Source: Desulfurococcales archaeon (GTDB taxonomy: Archaea; Thermoproteota; Thermoprotei_A; Sulfolobales; Ignisphaeraceae). From it: 6,928 bases of DNA. The position numbers were made by a program, and so were the translations under genes. Of the stretch, positions 1 to 5,410 are shown one piece after another (position 1 is the stretch's first letter; every line of letters starts with the position of its first letter). Below the pieces are notes generated by a model, which saw only the letters and a program-made list of their open reading frames with translations, was not told where the DNA came from and ran no database searches. Location: the NCBI GenBank assembly GCA_027066265.1, contig JAMOOB010000396.1, positions 1 to 6,928 on the forward strand. Reading direction: 5' to 3'.

Positions 1-2
1 AA

Positions 3-116
3 GCGCACAAGCGTGCTGAATCCATCAGTCTACAGCACGCGTTGGACGGTATGAGCATACCACTGCATCCCGGTGCTGAGGAGTACTACAAGGAGAAGGG
101 TGTTCTAAAGAGCTGA
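3..116 (+). CDS. TAXI-family TRAP transporter solute-binding protein, C-terminal end (partial)
   Basis: This is an open frame entering from the left edge and ending at TGA 114-116; 37 residues are visible. The tail contains IPLHPGAEEYYKEKG, which closely matches the conserved C-terminus of TAXI-type extracytoplasmic solute-binding proteins (HPGA.KYY.EKG pattern). These proteins capture a substrate outside the cell and hand it to a fused TRAP permease. The next two genes are a DUF1850 protein (7-nt gap) and a fused TRAP permease, which is the usual gene order for TAXI loci and supports the call despite the short fragment. The substrate cannot be inferred from this end. The 5' part lies outside the window. 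Confidence 0.82.
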   Translation, partial: AHKRAESISLQHALDGMSIPLHPGAEEYYKEKGVLKS

Positions 117-123
117 AGTCTCC

Positions 124-633
124 ATGACCAAGGTTTTCCACCAAAACCTTTTTCTACTCCTCGCAATCATTCTCATCCTATCCACGCCCATGCTGAGCGT
201 CGAGGTTCCTACGCTAATCATCGAGGAATCCACGAGCTTTTCGATTCCGTTAAGCAGAGGTACCCTGGTAGTGTTTAGGTTCATCCATAGCAGCGAACGT
301 ACTCCCTGGATCGAGCGCTGGATCGTGAACGCTAGCGGTATCTACGTAGAGGAGATCTGTTTCTCGAGCGAAGGTGCTGGTCATCCATCTTCGATAAGCG
401 ATTTCGGTCGAGCCAAGCTCGTTGCTGTAGATGGTCTCTACTGCTTCAAGGATATCGGTAGGTACCTAGGGAAGGTAGTCGTGTTGGGTGGTAGGACCGC
501 TATAAACATGAGTCTATCGATCGATGGAAACACGTTCGCTGTACGCAATCTAGTCGTTGTGAAGGTATCGTATCGATTGCTTGCTCTACTGCTCGTAGAC
601 AAGCTTATCTACGTGTTTCGTTTGAGTGTATGA
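124..633 (+). CDS. DUF1850 family protein, TAXI TRAP accessory
   Basis: 169 residues, ATG start 7 nt after the solute-binding protein stop. Residues 9-26 are a hydrophobic signal-peptide-like stretch, so the protein is probably exported or anchored. The block at residues 51-88 (FRFIHSSERTPWIERW, then VEEICFSSEGAGHP) matches the DUF1850 pattern of R(Y/F).HS.E.TP..E followed by an E....S.GAG.P motif. DUF1850 genes are known to sit between TAXI solute-binding protein and fused permease genes, exactly as here; their biochemical role is not established. Two cysteines (79 and 107) could pair. The C-terminal 20 residues are hydrophobic and might be a second anchor, although a beta-strand is equally possible. 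No clear Shine-Dalgarno site precedes the ATG, so translation is probably coupled to the upstream gene. Confidence 0.82.
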   Translation: MTKVFHQNLFLLLAIILILSTPMLSVEVPTLIIEESTSFSIPLSRGTLVVFRFIHSSERTPWIERWIVNASGIYVEEICFSSEGAGHPSSISDFGRAKLVAVDGLYCFKDIGRYLGKVVVLGGRTAINMSLSIDGNTFAVRNLVVVKVSYRLLALLLVDKLIYVFRLSV

Positions 634-638
634 GGTGG
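632..638 (+). promoter_or_regulatory. Ribosome binding site for the TRAP permease
   Basis: GAGGTGG overlaps the TGA stop of the DUF1850 gene and lies 7 nt before a TTG codon at 646. It fixes that TTG as the permease start, since no ATG precedes the first membrane helix at a suitable distance. Confidence 0.75.
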
Positions 639-645
639 TCTTGCT

Positions 646-2793
646 TTGAGTAGCGAGAAGGTTAAAGAGCTCGAACGTGCTGAGGTTGGTCGTGCTAGAA
701 CTGGTTGGGCTGCCAAGATCGTGTTTATCCTAGGTCTAGCGCTAGCCTTCGTAGAGATCGGCTACGTAATGAACTTCAACTTCATGATCTACAACGCTCT
801 GAAGAGCGTTGGCATCGATGCGTGGTTCCTTAGCTATACACCAAGCGTTCAGCAGAACATGGCTCTGGTTCTATCGATAGTCTTCGCGCTCGCATTCATT
901 CTCTACCCCGTGAGCAAGAAGGTTAGGAGCGAGAAGGTTCCATGGTACGACTGGGTGCTTGCCGTAGTAGCTGCTCTAGGTCCTCTCTACATCTTCTACT
1001 ACTTTCCGCAGATCGCAGTGATCGGCTACCCAGAGATGACCGTAACCAACCTATTCTTCGCACTCATAACGATAATCTTCCTGATCGAAGCTACGAGGAG
1101 AGTGCTAGGATTCGTTCTCCCAGCGATCGTTGTAGGATTCCTACTCTACGCACTGTGGTACGAGGATTTCAACCTCAGACCCTTGATAAACCACATATAC
1201 TTCCAAGCTGAGGGGATCTTCTCGATACCCCTCATGGTTATGGTTACCTACGTCTTCGCCTTCCTATTCTTCGGATCGTTCCTCGAGAGCATCGGTGTAG
1301 GTTCCTACATAACGAACCTCATGCTATCCATATTCGGTAGGAGACCCGGTGGACCTGCGAAGAGCGCCGTCGTTGCAAGCGCTTTGATGGGTACGGTGAG
1401 CGGTAGTAGCGTTGCCAACGTGCTCACCACGGGTACCTTCACCATACCGTTGATGAAGAAAGCTGGGTTCCCACCAGAGGTTGCAGGAGCCGTTGAACCA
1501 GCTGCGAGCACGGGTGGCCAGCTGATGCCTCCGATCATGGGCGCCGCCGCCTTCGTCATGGCGGAGTTCCTCGGGAGACCCTATCGAGAGATTATTATCG
1601 CTGCTGCGATACCAGCGATACTCTACTTCACCAGCATCTACGTATTCATTGATAGGGAGACGAAGAGGCTTGGACTCGCTGGGCTACCCAAGGAAATGCT
1701 TCCAGAGTTCCGTTCCCTAGCTAGGAAGATCTACATGCTTGCACCCATCGCCGTGATAACCTACGTACTGCTCATAGGTATCGATCCTCAGTACGCCGTT
1801 ATGGCTAGCATAAGCAGTGCTTTCCTAGCAGCGATCTACGCATCCGAATCGTTGACGATCAGGGATAAGCTCGGTCTTACTGCACTGCTTGGATTCCTAA
1901 GCTTGCTTGCATGGCTTGCCGGCATTACTAAGGGTGGCATCGAGGATGTGATCGCTCAGTGCCTATACTTCGGAAGCGTACTGACGCTGATCATAGTAGC
2001 GCTCGTAGGGTTGAAGATCCACGGCTTGAAGTGGTTGAAGGATGCCGTGGTTAGAAGCATCGATAGAACTGCTCGTGCAAGCGTAGGCGTGTTCCTAGCA
2101 GCCGCCTCGGCTGGAACGATACAGGGAGTACTTACGCTGACCGGGTTAGCTACGACCCTCGGCTACCGACTCGTTGAGCTCGCCGGCAACAATCTACTGC
2201 TGGTGCTACTCTTCACCATGTTGATAAGCCTCGTGCTTGGCATGGGTGTGCCTACCACGGCTAACTACATCATTACCTCCACCATAGCGGCACCAGCCAT
2301 AGTACTTGCAGCTACACACATCGCTCAGAGGCTAGGTGAAGCAGCTTTGCTGCTAGCTGCACACATGTTCGTATTCTACTTCGGTATCCTAGCCGACGTA
2401 ACGCCGCCCGTAGCTCTCGCTGCGTATGCAGGTGCTACTCTTGCTGGAGGAAACTTCTGGAGAACAGCGTTGAACGCTTCGAAGTACGCTCTAGCTGGCT
2501 ACATCATTCCCTACATCTTCGTCCAGCACCCAGAGATGCTCATCGTAACCGTTAAGAGCTGGAGCATGGAGCACGTGGTTAGCCTCGTCGTAGGCGTGGT
2601 ATCGGCGATAACAACCATACTACTGCTATCCTCCGGCATCGTTGGTTGGCTACGTGGAAAGCTATCGCTGTGGGAACGAGCAATCCTCGTAGCTCTAGGA
2701 ATAGCTTCGATAACCACCGATCTAAGGATCGTGATAGCAGCGTTAGCGACCTACGTCGGTATCTATCTATGGAGAAGCGTAAAGCATCGCTGA
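646..2793 (+). CDS. TRAP transporter fused permease, TAXI type (DctQ-like plus DctM-like)
   Basis: A 715-residue polytopic membrane protein that should import an organic solute, using a sodium or proton gradient, after delivery by the TAXI binding protein. The N-terminal ~170 residues hold several helices in place of a separate DctQ subunit; the rest is the DctM-like transport domain. Visible family signatures are FGRRPGGPAKSAVVASALMG then VSGSSVANV (residues ~230-259), VEPAASTGGQLMPPIMGAAAF (~284-304, split here as a known conserved block), GMGVPTTANY (532-541) and ADVTPPVALAAYAGA (~583-597). Length is in the usual range for fused TAXI permeases. The TTG start at 646 is chosen because of a GAGGTGG site 7 nt upstream. 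It lies 12 nt after the DUF1850 stop, and a small secreted-protein gene overlaps its last 25 nt, so all four genes probably share one transcript. No truncation or frameshift is seen. Confidence 0.95.
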   Translation: MSSEKVKELERAEVGRARTGWAAKIVFILGLALAFVEIGYVMNFNFMIYNALKSVGIDAWFLSYTPSVQQNMALVLSIVFALAFILYPVSKKVRSEKVPWYDWVLAVVAALGPLYIFYYFPQIAVIGYPEMTVTNLFFALITIIFLIEATRRVLGFVLPAIVVGFLLYALWYEDFNLRPLINHIYFQAEGIFSIPLMVMVTYVFAFLFFGSFLESIGVGSYITNLMLSIFGRRPGGPAKSAVVASALMGTVSGSSVANVLTTGTFTIPLMKKAGFPPEVAGAVEPAASTGGQLMPPIMGAAAFVMAEFLGRPYREIIIAAAIPAILYFTSIYVFIDRETKRLGLAGLPKEMLPEFRSLARKIYMLAPIAVITYVLLIGIDPQYAVMASISSAFLAAIYASESLTIRDKLGLTALLGFLSLLAWLAGITKGGIEDVIAQCLYFGSVLTLIIVALVGLKIHGLKWLKDAVVRSIDRTARASVGVFLAAASAGTIQGVLTLTGLATTLGYRLVELAGNNLLLVLLFTMLISLVLGMGVPTTANYIITSTIAAPAIVLAATHIAQRLGEAALLLAAHMFVFYFGILADVTPPVALAAYAGATLAGGNFWRTALNASKYALAGYIIPYIFVQHPEMLIVTVKSWSMEHVVSLVVGVVSAITTILLLSSGIVGWLRGKLSLWERAILVALGIASITTDLRIVIAALATYVGIYLWRSVKHR

Positions 2794-3203
2794 TCCTCTT
2801 AACAACGCTACTCCTCTCTACCTTCCTCTACCTACGTATGGAGGTAACGATCTTCTCTATCCAATCCGTTTCCTGTAGAACGCTATTCATGGAGACTGCG
2901 TGCGTGGATCGTACGGTGCTGAGCTTCGTACCGTGCTACGGAGAATCATCTCCGAACCTATCCATACACATCCTAGTCATTGCAAATACATCGCTTAGGA
3001 TAGCCGTATCTGATTGGGAACAGTTCTACTCTACTAGAACGGATCTCTACGGATACCTAGCAAACGCAGCCATAGATAGGTTCGGTACCCTAAGCTTCGT
3101 CTACCCACCATCGATACCGTGCTGGTCCATATACCTAGAACTCTCGTGCAACAAACCATCGAGGATATGGATCGCGGTATCGATAATTGAGCTACGGAGG
3201 TGA
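2769..3203 (+). CDS. Hypothetical secreted or membrane-anchored cysteine-containing protein of the TRAP locus
   Basis: 144 residues starting at ATG 2769, 25 nt inside the end of the permease gene. The open frame extends farther upstream (ATG 2646), but there it runs antiphase through well-conserved permease codons. The 2769 start instead gives a classic basic-then-hydrophobic leader (MEKRKASLILLTTLLLSTF), so it is preferred. After the leader the protein looks beta-rich, with five cysteines in SC, AC, PC, PC and SC contexts. This suggests an extracytoplasmic domain stabilised by disulfides, which is inference. I do not recognise the family. The overlap with the permease suggests translational coupling and a role linked to the transporter, perhaps as a second DUF1850-like accessory. 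Its 3' end overlaps the convergent nucleotidyltransferase gene by 12 nt. Confidence 0.6.
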   Translation: MEKRKASLILLTTLLLSTFLYLRMEVTIFSIQSVSCRTLFMETACVDRTVLSFVPCYGESSPNLSIHILVIANTSLRIAVSDWEQFYSTRTDLYGYLANAAIDRFGTLSFVYPPSIPCWSIYLELSCNKPSRIWIAVSIIELRR

Positions 3204-3617
3204 AGATCTCCAAGAGCATCTCTTTACTAGATCCCTAACGTTGTCGAGTAGATCGCTATCTCCAGCGAGAAGCTTTCCGTGGTAAGCAATCTCCTTGGCA
3301 AGCAACCTGCATTCCTTAGCCATGGTGAGCAGTTCCTCGGATGTGTATACGCGTGGTTCTACGTCTATGGGTAGCGATGGATCGAGGAAGAGTTCTATCC
3401 TATCCATGTACCTAGGAGGAGCGTTGTCGTAGACCACAACCACGTCTACATCGGAGAACGTTGTGTAGTTTCCACGTGCAAGAGATCCTATGAGAACGAC
3501 CATTCTCGCTCCTTGCTCGATGCATTTCTTGGCGTACTTCCTAAGTTCTTCGAGGATGCGTTCACGATCAAGGCTGAAGAATTTTACTTCTGCAGAACTC
3601 GATGATTTCCTCTGCAT
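3192..3617 (-). CDS. Minimal nucleotidyltransferase (MNT) domain protein, HEPN partner
   Basis: 141 residues from ATG 3617. The signature GSLARGNYTTFSDVDVVVV gives the G-S (44-45) and D-x-D (D56, D58) motif of polymerase-beta-like nucleotidyltransferases, and D85 in PIDVEP is a good candidate third metal-binding aspartate. The core is complete and within the size expected for archaeal MNT proteins. The frame is open upstream to about 3716, but that part would overlap the HEPN gene almost entirely. ATG 3617 gives a 50-nt overlap with the HEPN gene and a sensible N-terminus (VKFFSLDRERILEEL from residue 11). In characterised MNT/HEPN pairs the MNT protein is the antitoxin and adenylylates the HEPN toxin; whether that holds here is inference. 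Here the HEPN partner is broken, which would leave this gene without its usual partner. Confidence 0.85.
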   Translation of the reverse strand: MQRKSSSSAEVKFFSLDRERILEELRKYAKKCIEQGARMVVLIGSLARGNYTTFSDVDVVVVYDNAPPRYMDRIELFLDPSLPIDVEPRVYTSEELLTMAKECRLLAKEIAYHGKLLAGDSDLLDNVRDLVKRCSWRSSPP

Positions 3618-3907
3618 GCTTGATAGCCCTCTCGGCATCGGTACGAGTGTAGTAGTCGAGAGGAGCTCCCTCTGGATGTAGGTTGGGGTACCTCGTAGGT
3701 ACGTAGTGCCTATCAAGCTCTTTAGCTTTGTCTATGAGTTCCCTAGGAGGTTTGTAGTCGTTGGGTAGATGTTCGAGCATTCTCGAGATCGAATGACTCC
3801 GGACCTCGATACCGAGCTTCTGGTAGAGTGCTTTAACGGCTTTCTCAGCTGCTTGCTGAGCAGCGAAGCAAGCCCATTCATAACCAATCCCAAGCTCTCG
3901 AAACCAT
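3568..3907 (-). pseudogene. HEPN-domain gene with a frameshift or deletion near its 5' end
   Basis: The frame ending at TGA 3570-3568 encodes a clear HEPN domain: YEWACFAAQQAAEKAVKALY, then VRSHSISRMLEHLP, a DRHYVPTRYPNLHPEGAP block, and DAERAIKHAEEIIEF at the C-terminus. This frame has no start codon before ATG 3780, which would discard the first helices, and it is closed upstream by TGA 3915-3913. In another frame, ATG 3907 with a GGTGA site 5 nt upstream encodes MVSRAWDWL, the typical HEPN N-terminus, before stopping at TGA 3880-3878. The two halves are on different frames, and roughly ten residues normally found between them are missing. This fits a short internal deletion. A sequencing error alone would not explain the missing residues. 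A truncated 70-residue product from 3780 is possible but would lack the helical core. Confidence 0.72.
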
Positions 3908-3912
3908 CGTCG

Positions 3913-3917
3913 TCACC
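3913..3917 (-). promoter_or_regulatory. Ribosome binding site for the original HEPN start
   Basis: On the minus strand GGTGA lies 5 nt before ATG 3907. It supports that ATG as the ancestral HEPN start even though its frame is now interrupted after nine codons. A GTG at 3916 overlaps this site and could be a leaderless alternative in the same frame. Confidence 0.5.
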
Positions 3918-3935
3918 GAGATGTTAGGGGGTTCG

Positions 3936-3947
3936 AAACATAAAGCT
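3936..3947. promoter_or_regulatory. AT-rich TATA-like element in the HEPN / 145-aa gene divergent gap
   Basis: AAACATAAAGCT (plus strand), read as AGCTTTATGTTT on the minus strand, is the only AT-rich stretch between the two divergent genes. On the minus strand it lies about 25 nt before GTG 3916 and about 34 nt before ATG 3907, a normal archaeal TATA-to-start distance for leaderless or short-leader transcripts. On the plus strand it would place a start of transcription near 3967, just before TTG 3983. The match is by eye only. Confidence 0.4.
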
Positions 3948-3982
3948 CTCCTTCGAAGAGTTCTAGCTTCGAGGGCTAGCAG

Positions 3983-4420
3983 TTGACGGGCCCGGGACCC
4001 GGTAAGATACCTATCGATGCTGTGGTAGAGATCGTTGTTGGTGGTAGGAACGAGGTTCTCGAGGATGCCGTGGTGTACCTACACATCAGGGGATGGTCCC
4101 GTGCTTTCGTTACTCATCTAGACGTAGAGTCTCCTAGACTGAACGAGGTGGTTGCTAGACCTAGACAAGGTTTCTACGCTAAGTGGCGCTACCTTCCACT
4201 CGGACTCGTAGTGGAGTGTCTTCGCGGTATCGTACCGTGTACGCTGAGGATTAGGAACCGTAGCTTCTTCGACCACGTTCTTAAGCTAGGCGAGGAAGGG
4301 TGGTGTTTCGTTGGTGGCAAGGTTGGTGGTGTATTCATAGGTTTTAGGAAGGAGATCATCGTTAGGTTGGAGGATGTTGCTCGAAGGTTCTGGGGTATAG
4401 AACCCTTGTCTAGGAGGTGA
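3983..4420 (+). CDS. Hypothetical protein, 145 residues, family not recognised
   Basis: The TTG start at 3983 has a GAGGG stretch 7 nt upstream and a TATA-like element about 40 nt upstream. The protein begins with a Pro/Gly stretch (MTGPGPGKIPID), then alternating beta-like segments with many hydrophobics (AVVEIVVGG, DAVVYLHIRG, RAFVTHLDVE) and a basic, aromatic-rich middle (RPRQGFYAKWRYLPLG). The two cysteines of VVECLRGIVPCTLRIR and one at GWCFVGG are the only ones. No transmembrane helix or signal peptide is evident, so it is probably cytoplasmic or membrane-peripheral. The repeated beta-strand pattern could fit a small beta-sandwich; I cannot assign a function. A small membrane-protein gene follows after 4 nt, with its ribosome binding site overlapping this stop codon, so the two form an operon. 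An alternative start is the GTG at 4022. Confidence 0.65.
   Translation: MTGPGPGKIPIDAVVEIVVGGRNEVLEDAVVYLHIRGWSRAFVTHLDVESPRLNEVVARPRQGFYAKWRYLPLGLVVECLRGIVPCTLRIRNRSFFDHVLKLGEEGWCFVGGKVGGVFIGFRKEIIVRLEDVARRFWGIEPLSRR
4413..4420 (+). promoter_or_regulatory. Near-ideal Shine-Dalgarno site for the small membrane-protein gene
   Basis: GGAGGTGA, ending in the stop codon of the 145-residue gene, is 4 nt before GTG 4425. It matches the consensus complement of the archaeal 16S rRNA 3' end along its whole length. This is the main reason to accept the short frame that follows as a gene. Confidence 0.75.
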
Positions 4421-4424
4421 GAAC

Positions 4425-4547
4425 GTGTGGAGGCACCTAGTGCTAGCGCTAATCGTTGTTTGTCTAGCCGTATGCTTCGCGATAAACATGCTCAAAATGC
4501 GTAGAATCGAGCAGAGCACAGAGGAAAGTACTCTCGATTACGAATAA
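4425..4547 (+). CDS. Small single-pass membrane protein, 40 residues
   Basis: A GTG start 4 nt after a full GGAGGTGA site leads into a 40-codon frame ending at TAA 4545-4547. The product has a short basic start (MWRH), one hydrophobic helix (LVLALIVVCLAVCFAINML), then a charged tail (KMRRIEQ followed by acidic and Ser/Thr residues). By the positive-inside rule, the basic residues just after the helix suggest a cytoplasmic C-terminus, but charge is present on both sides, so topology is uncertain. Two cysteines lie in the helix. The gene follows the 145-residue gene with an overlapping ribosome binding site, so the two are probably co-translated, and the small protein might anchor its partner to the membrane (inference). 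It is too short for typical gene finders and I recognise no family. The convergent PIN gene ends 20 nt further on. Confidence 0.6.
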   Translation: MWRHLVLALIVVCLAVCFAINMLKMRRIEQSTEESTLDYE

Positions 4548-4567
4548 AGTGAGTCGCATACAGATCC

Positions 4568-5032
4568 TTACTTAGACATAGACTCGATCATTGAACGGAA
4601 TTCTTTCCACGAAATGCAATCGTAGTACAGCTCCCGAAGCCTTCGATCATCTGTTACCAGAGTGAATCCGTAGACTCGTGTTGTAGCAACTATGAAAGCA
4701 TCGAAAGGATCCCAATGCTCTTCGACTACTAGATGTGCTTCCCTCAGGATTCGAGATCTCAGGAACGGTACCTTACGTACCATCGGATCCCGCATAACTA
4801 TGAGAGCTCCTTGCAATGCTTTACGTCGTAGGCTGTCTCTATTCGTACGTAGTGCTAGACGATAGGTTTTGATGTAGGCTTCGAGTATCGAGATCGTTGA
4901 GATGAAGAGCTCGTATCCCAACTCTACAGCTCTAGACATGGTTCTCGCGATATTTTCAGGCTCATCGATCTCTATACCTACGCCCAACAACGGGAGTAGA
5001 TAGGTCGTGTCAAGGAGTACTCTACGATTCAT
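4568..5032 (-). CDS. vapC: PIN-domain protein, VapC-like toxin ribonuclease
   Basis: 154 residues from ATG 5032. PIN-domain acidic residues are all in place: D8 in VLLDTTYLLPLL, E51 in ISILEAY, D108/D111 in WDPFDAFIVATTRVYG and D128/D129 in LVTDDRRL. These bind the divalent metal used for RNA cleavage in VapC-family toxins. Length is typical (130-160). The gene diverges from an AbrB-type gene across a short gap that contains a perfect palindrome; the left arm of this palindrome, about 25 nt before the ATG, would serve as a TATA box for a leaderless transcript. VapC toxins are normally second in an operon after the antitoxin, so the divergent layout is unusual. A PIN-domain RNase not involved in toxin-antitoxin pairing is the alternative, although the neighbouring AbrB gene makes a VapBC pair likely. 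Confidence 0.88.
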   Translation of the reverse strand: MNRRVLLDTTYLLPLLGVGIEIDEPENIARTMSRAVELGYELFISTISILEAYIKTYRLALRTNRDSLRRKALQGALIVMRDPMVRKVPFLRSRILREAHLVVEEHWDPFDAFIVATTRVYGFTLVTDDRRLRELYYDCISWKEFRSMIESMSK

Positions 5033-5055
5033 AGCCGAGCGCCGAGATCAAACGC

Positions 5056-5072
5056 TATATGCTCGGCATATA
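5056..5072. promoter_or_regulatory. Perfect 17-bp palindrome with opposed TATA-like arms, candidate shared operator
   Basis: TATATGCTCGGCATATA has 7-bp arms that are exact reverse complements around a TCG centre. It sits in the gap between the divergent PIN and AbrB genes. Each arm resembles a TATA box: the left arm is about 25 nt from the PIN ATG on the minus strand, and the right arm about 25 nt from GTG 5093 on the plus strand. AbrB/VapB dimers bind palindromes near their own promoters, so binding here would block both promoters. The symmetry is seen directly; the regulatory role is inferred. Confidence 0.6.
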
Positions 5073-5092
5073 TCTTGAACCGGGTGGATGAA

Positions 5093-5386
5093 GTGGATAG
5101 AAGTTCTAGGAAGTTGAGGATGAGGGGTCGCGTTGGTTCGAAGGGAGAGCTCTTCGTACCGAAAGCTATCAGGGAGTTGCTAGGACTCGAACCAGGAGTA
5201 GAGGTCGAATACATTGTTGAGGGAAACAAGCTCGTGGTGCGTAAGGTGCCTAGGATCGTGGATGCGATGAAGAGCGAGAACATCGAGCTCGTTGTGGGTA
5301 TCGAGGAGTTCGAGGCTATGAGTAGCGAAGTTCTTGGATCGATGGATAGCGATATCCATTCCGAGAATCGTAGCGAAGCTTCTTAG
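5093..5386 (+). CDS. vapB: AbrB/SpoVT-type DNA-binding protein, likely VapB antitoxin
   Basis: 97 residues from GTG 5093. The block GRVGSKGELFVPKAIRELLG followed by LEPGVEVEYIVEGNKLVVRKV (residues ~12-52) is the swapped-hairpin AbrB DNA-binding domain: K-G-E-L-F-V-P-K-x-I-R then G-x-x-x-G-x-x-V. The remaining ~45 residues are acidic and probably disordered or helical, as expected of a toxin-binding tail. GTG 5093 is preferred because GGTGGA lies 4 nt upstream and the right arm of the palindrome is ~25 nt upstream; TTG 5075 and GTG 5084 are in-frame alternatives that would add 6 or 3 residues. The gene is divergent from a PIN-domain gene, so I infer that it neutralises that toxin and represses both genes through the palindrome. 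The next gene converges, ending 24 nt away. Confidence 0.83.
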   Translation: MDRSSRKLRMRGRVGSKGELFVPKAIRELLGLEPGVEVEYIVEGNKLVVRKVPRIVDAMKSENIELVVGIEEFEAMSSEVLGSMDSDIHSENRSEAS

Positions 5387-5410
5387 CTCATCGAAACCGT
5401 GTTGCTTCAC

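Noticed and set aside
2646..2768. Upstream extension of the 144-residue gene from ATG 2646.
   Set aside because: It would overlap conserved permease codons for 148 nt and lose the normal leader at the N-terminus; ATG 2769 gives a proper signal-like sequence.
3196..3203. A GGAGGTGA sequence at the end of the 144-residue gene, identical to the strong ribosome binding site at 4413-4420.
   Set aside because: No ATG, GTG or TTG follows within a usable distance on the plus strand and the next region is the convergent nucleotidyltransferase gene, so it is probably chance or a relic.
3618..3716. N-terminal extension of the nucleotidyltransferase gene to ATG 3716.
   Set aside because: It lies wholly antiphase within conserved HEPN codons and the extra residues show no family features; ATG 3617 is a better start.
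3963..3979. Short inverted repeat CTAGC / GCTAG just before TTG 3983.
   Set aside because: Only 5-bp arms with a 7-nt loop; CTAG-containing words are common throughout this window, so it is not distinguishable from background.
3781..3982. Possible tRNA or other structured RNA in the stretch lacking a long open frame.
   Set aside because: The sequence is explained by HEPN coding in two frames plus a divergent promoter gap; no cloverleaf arms or T-loop consensus were found.
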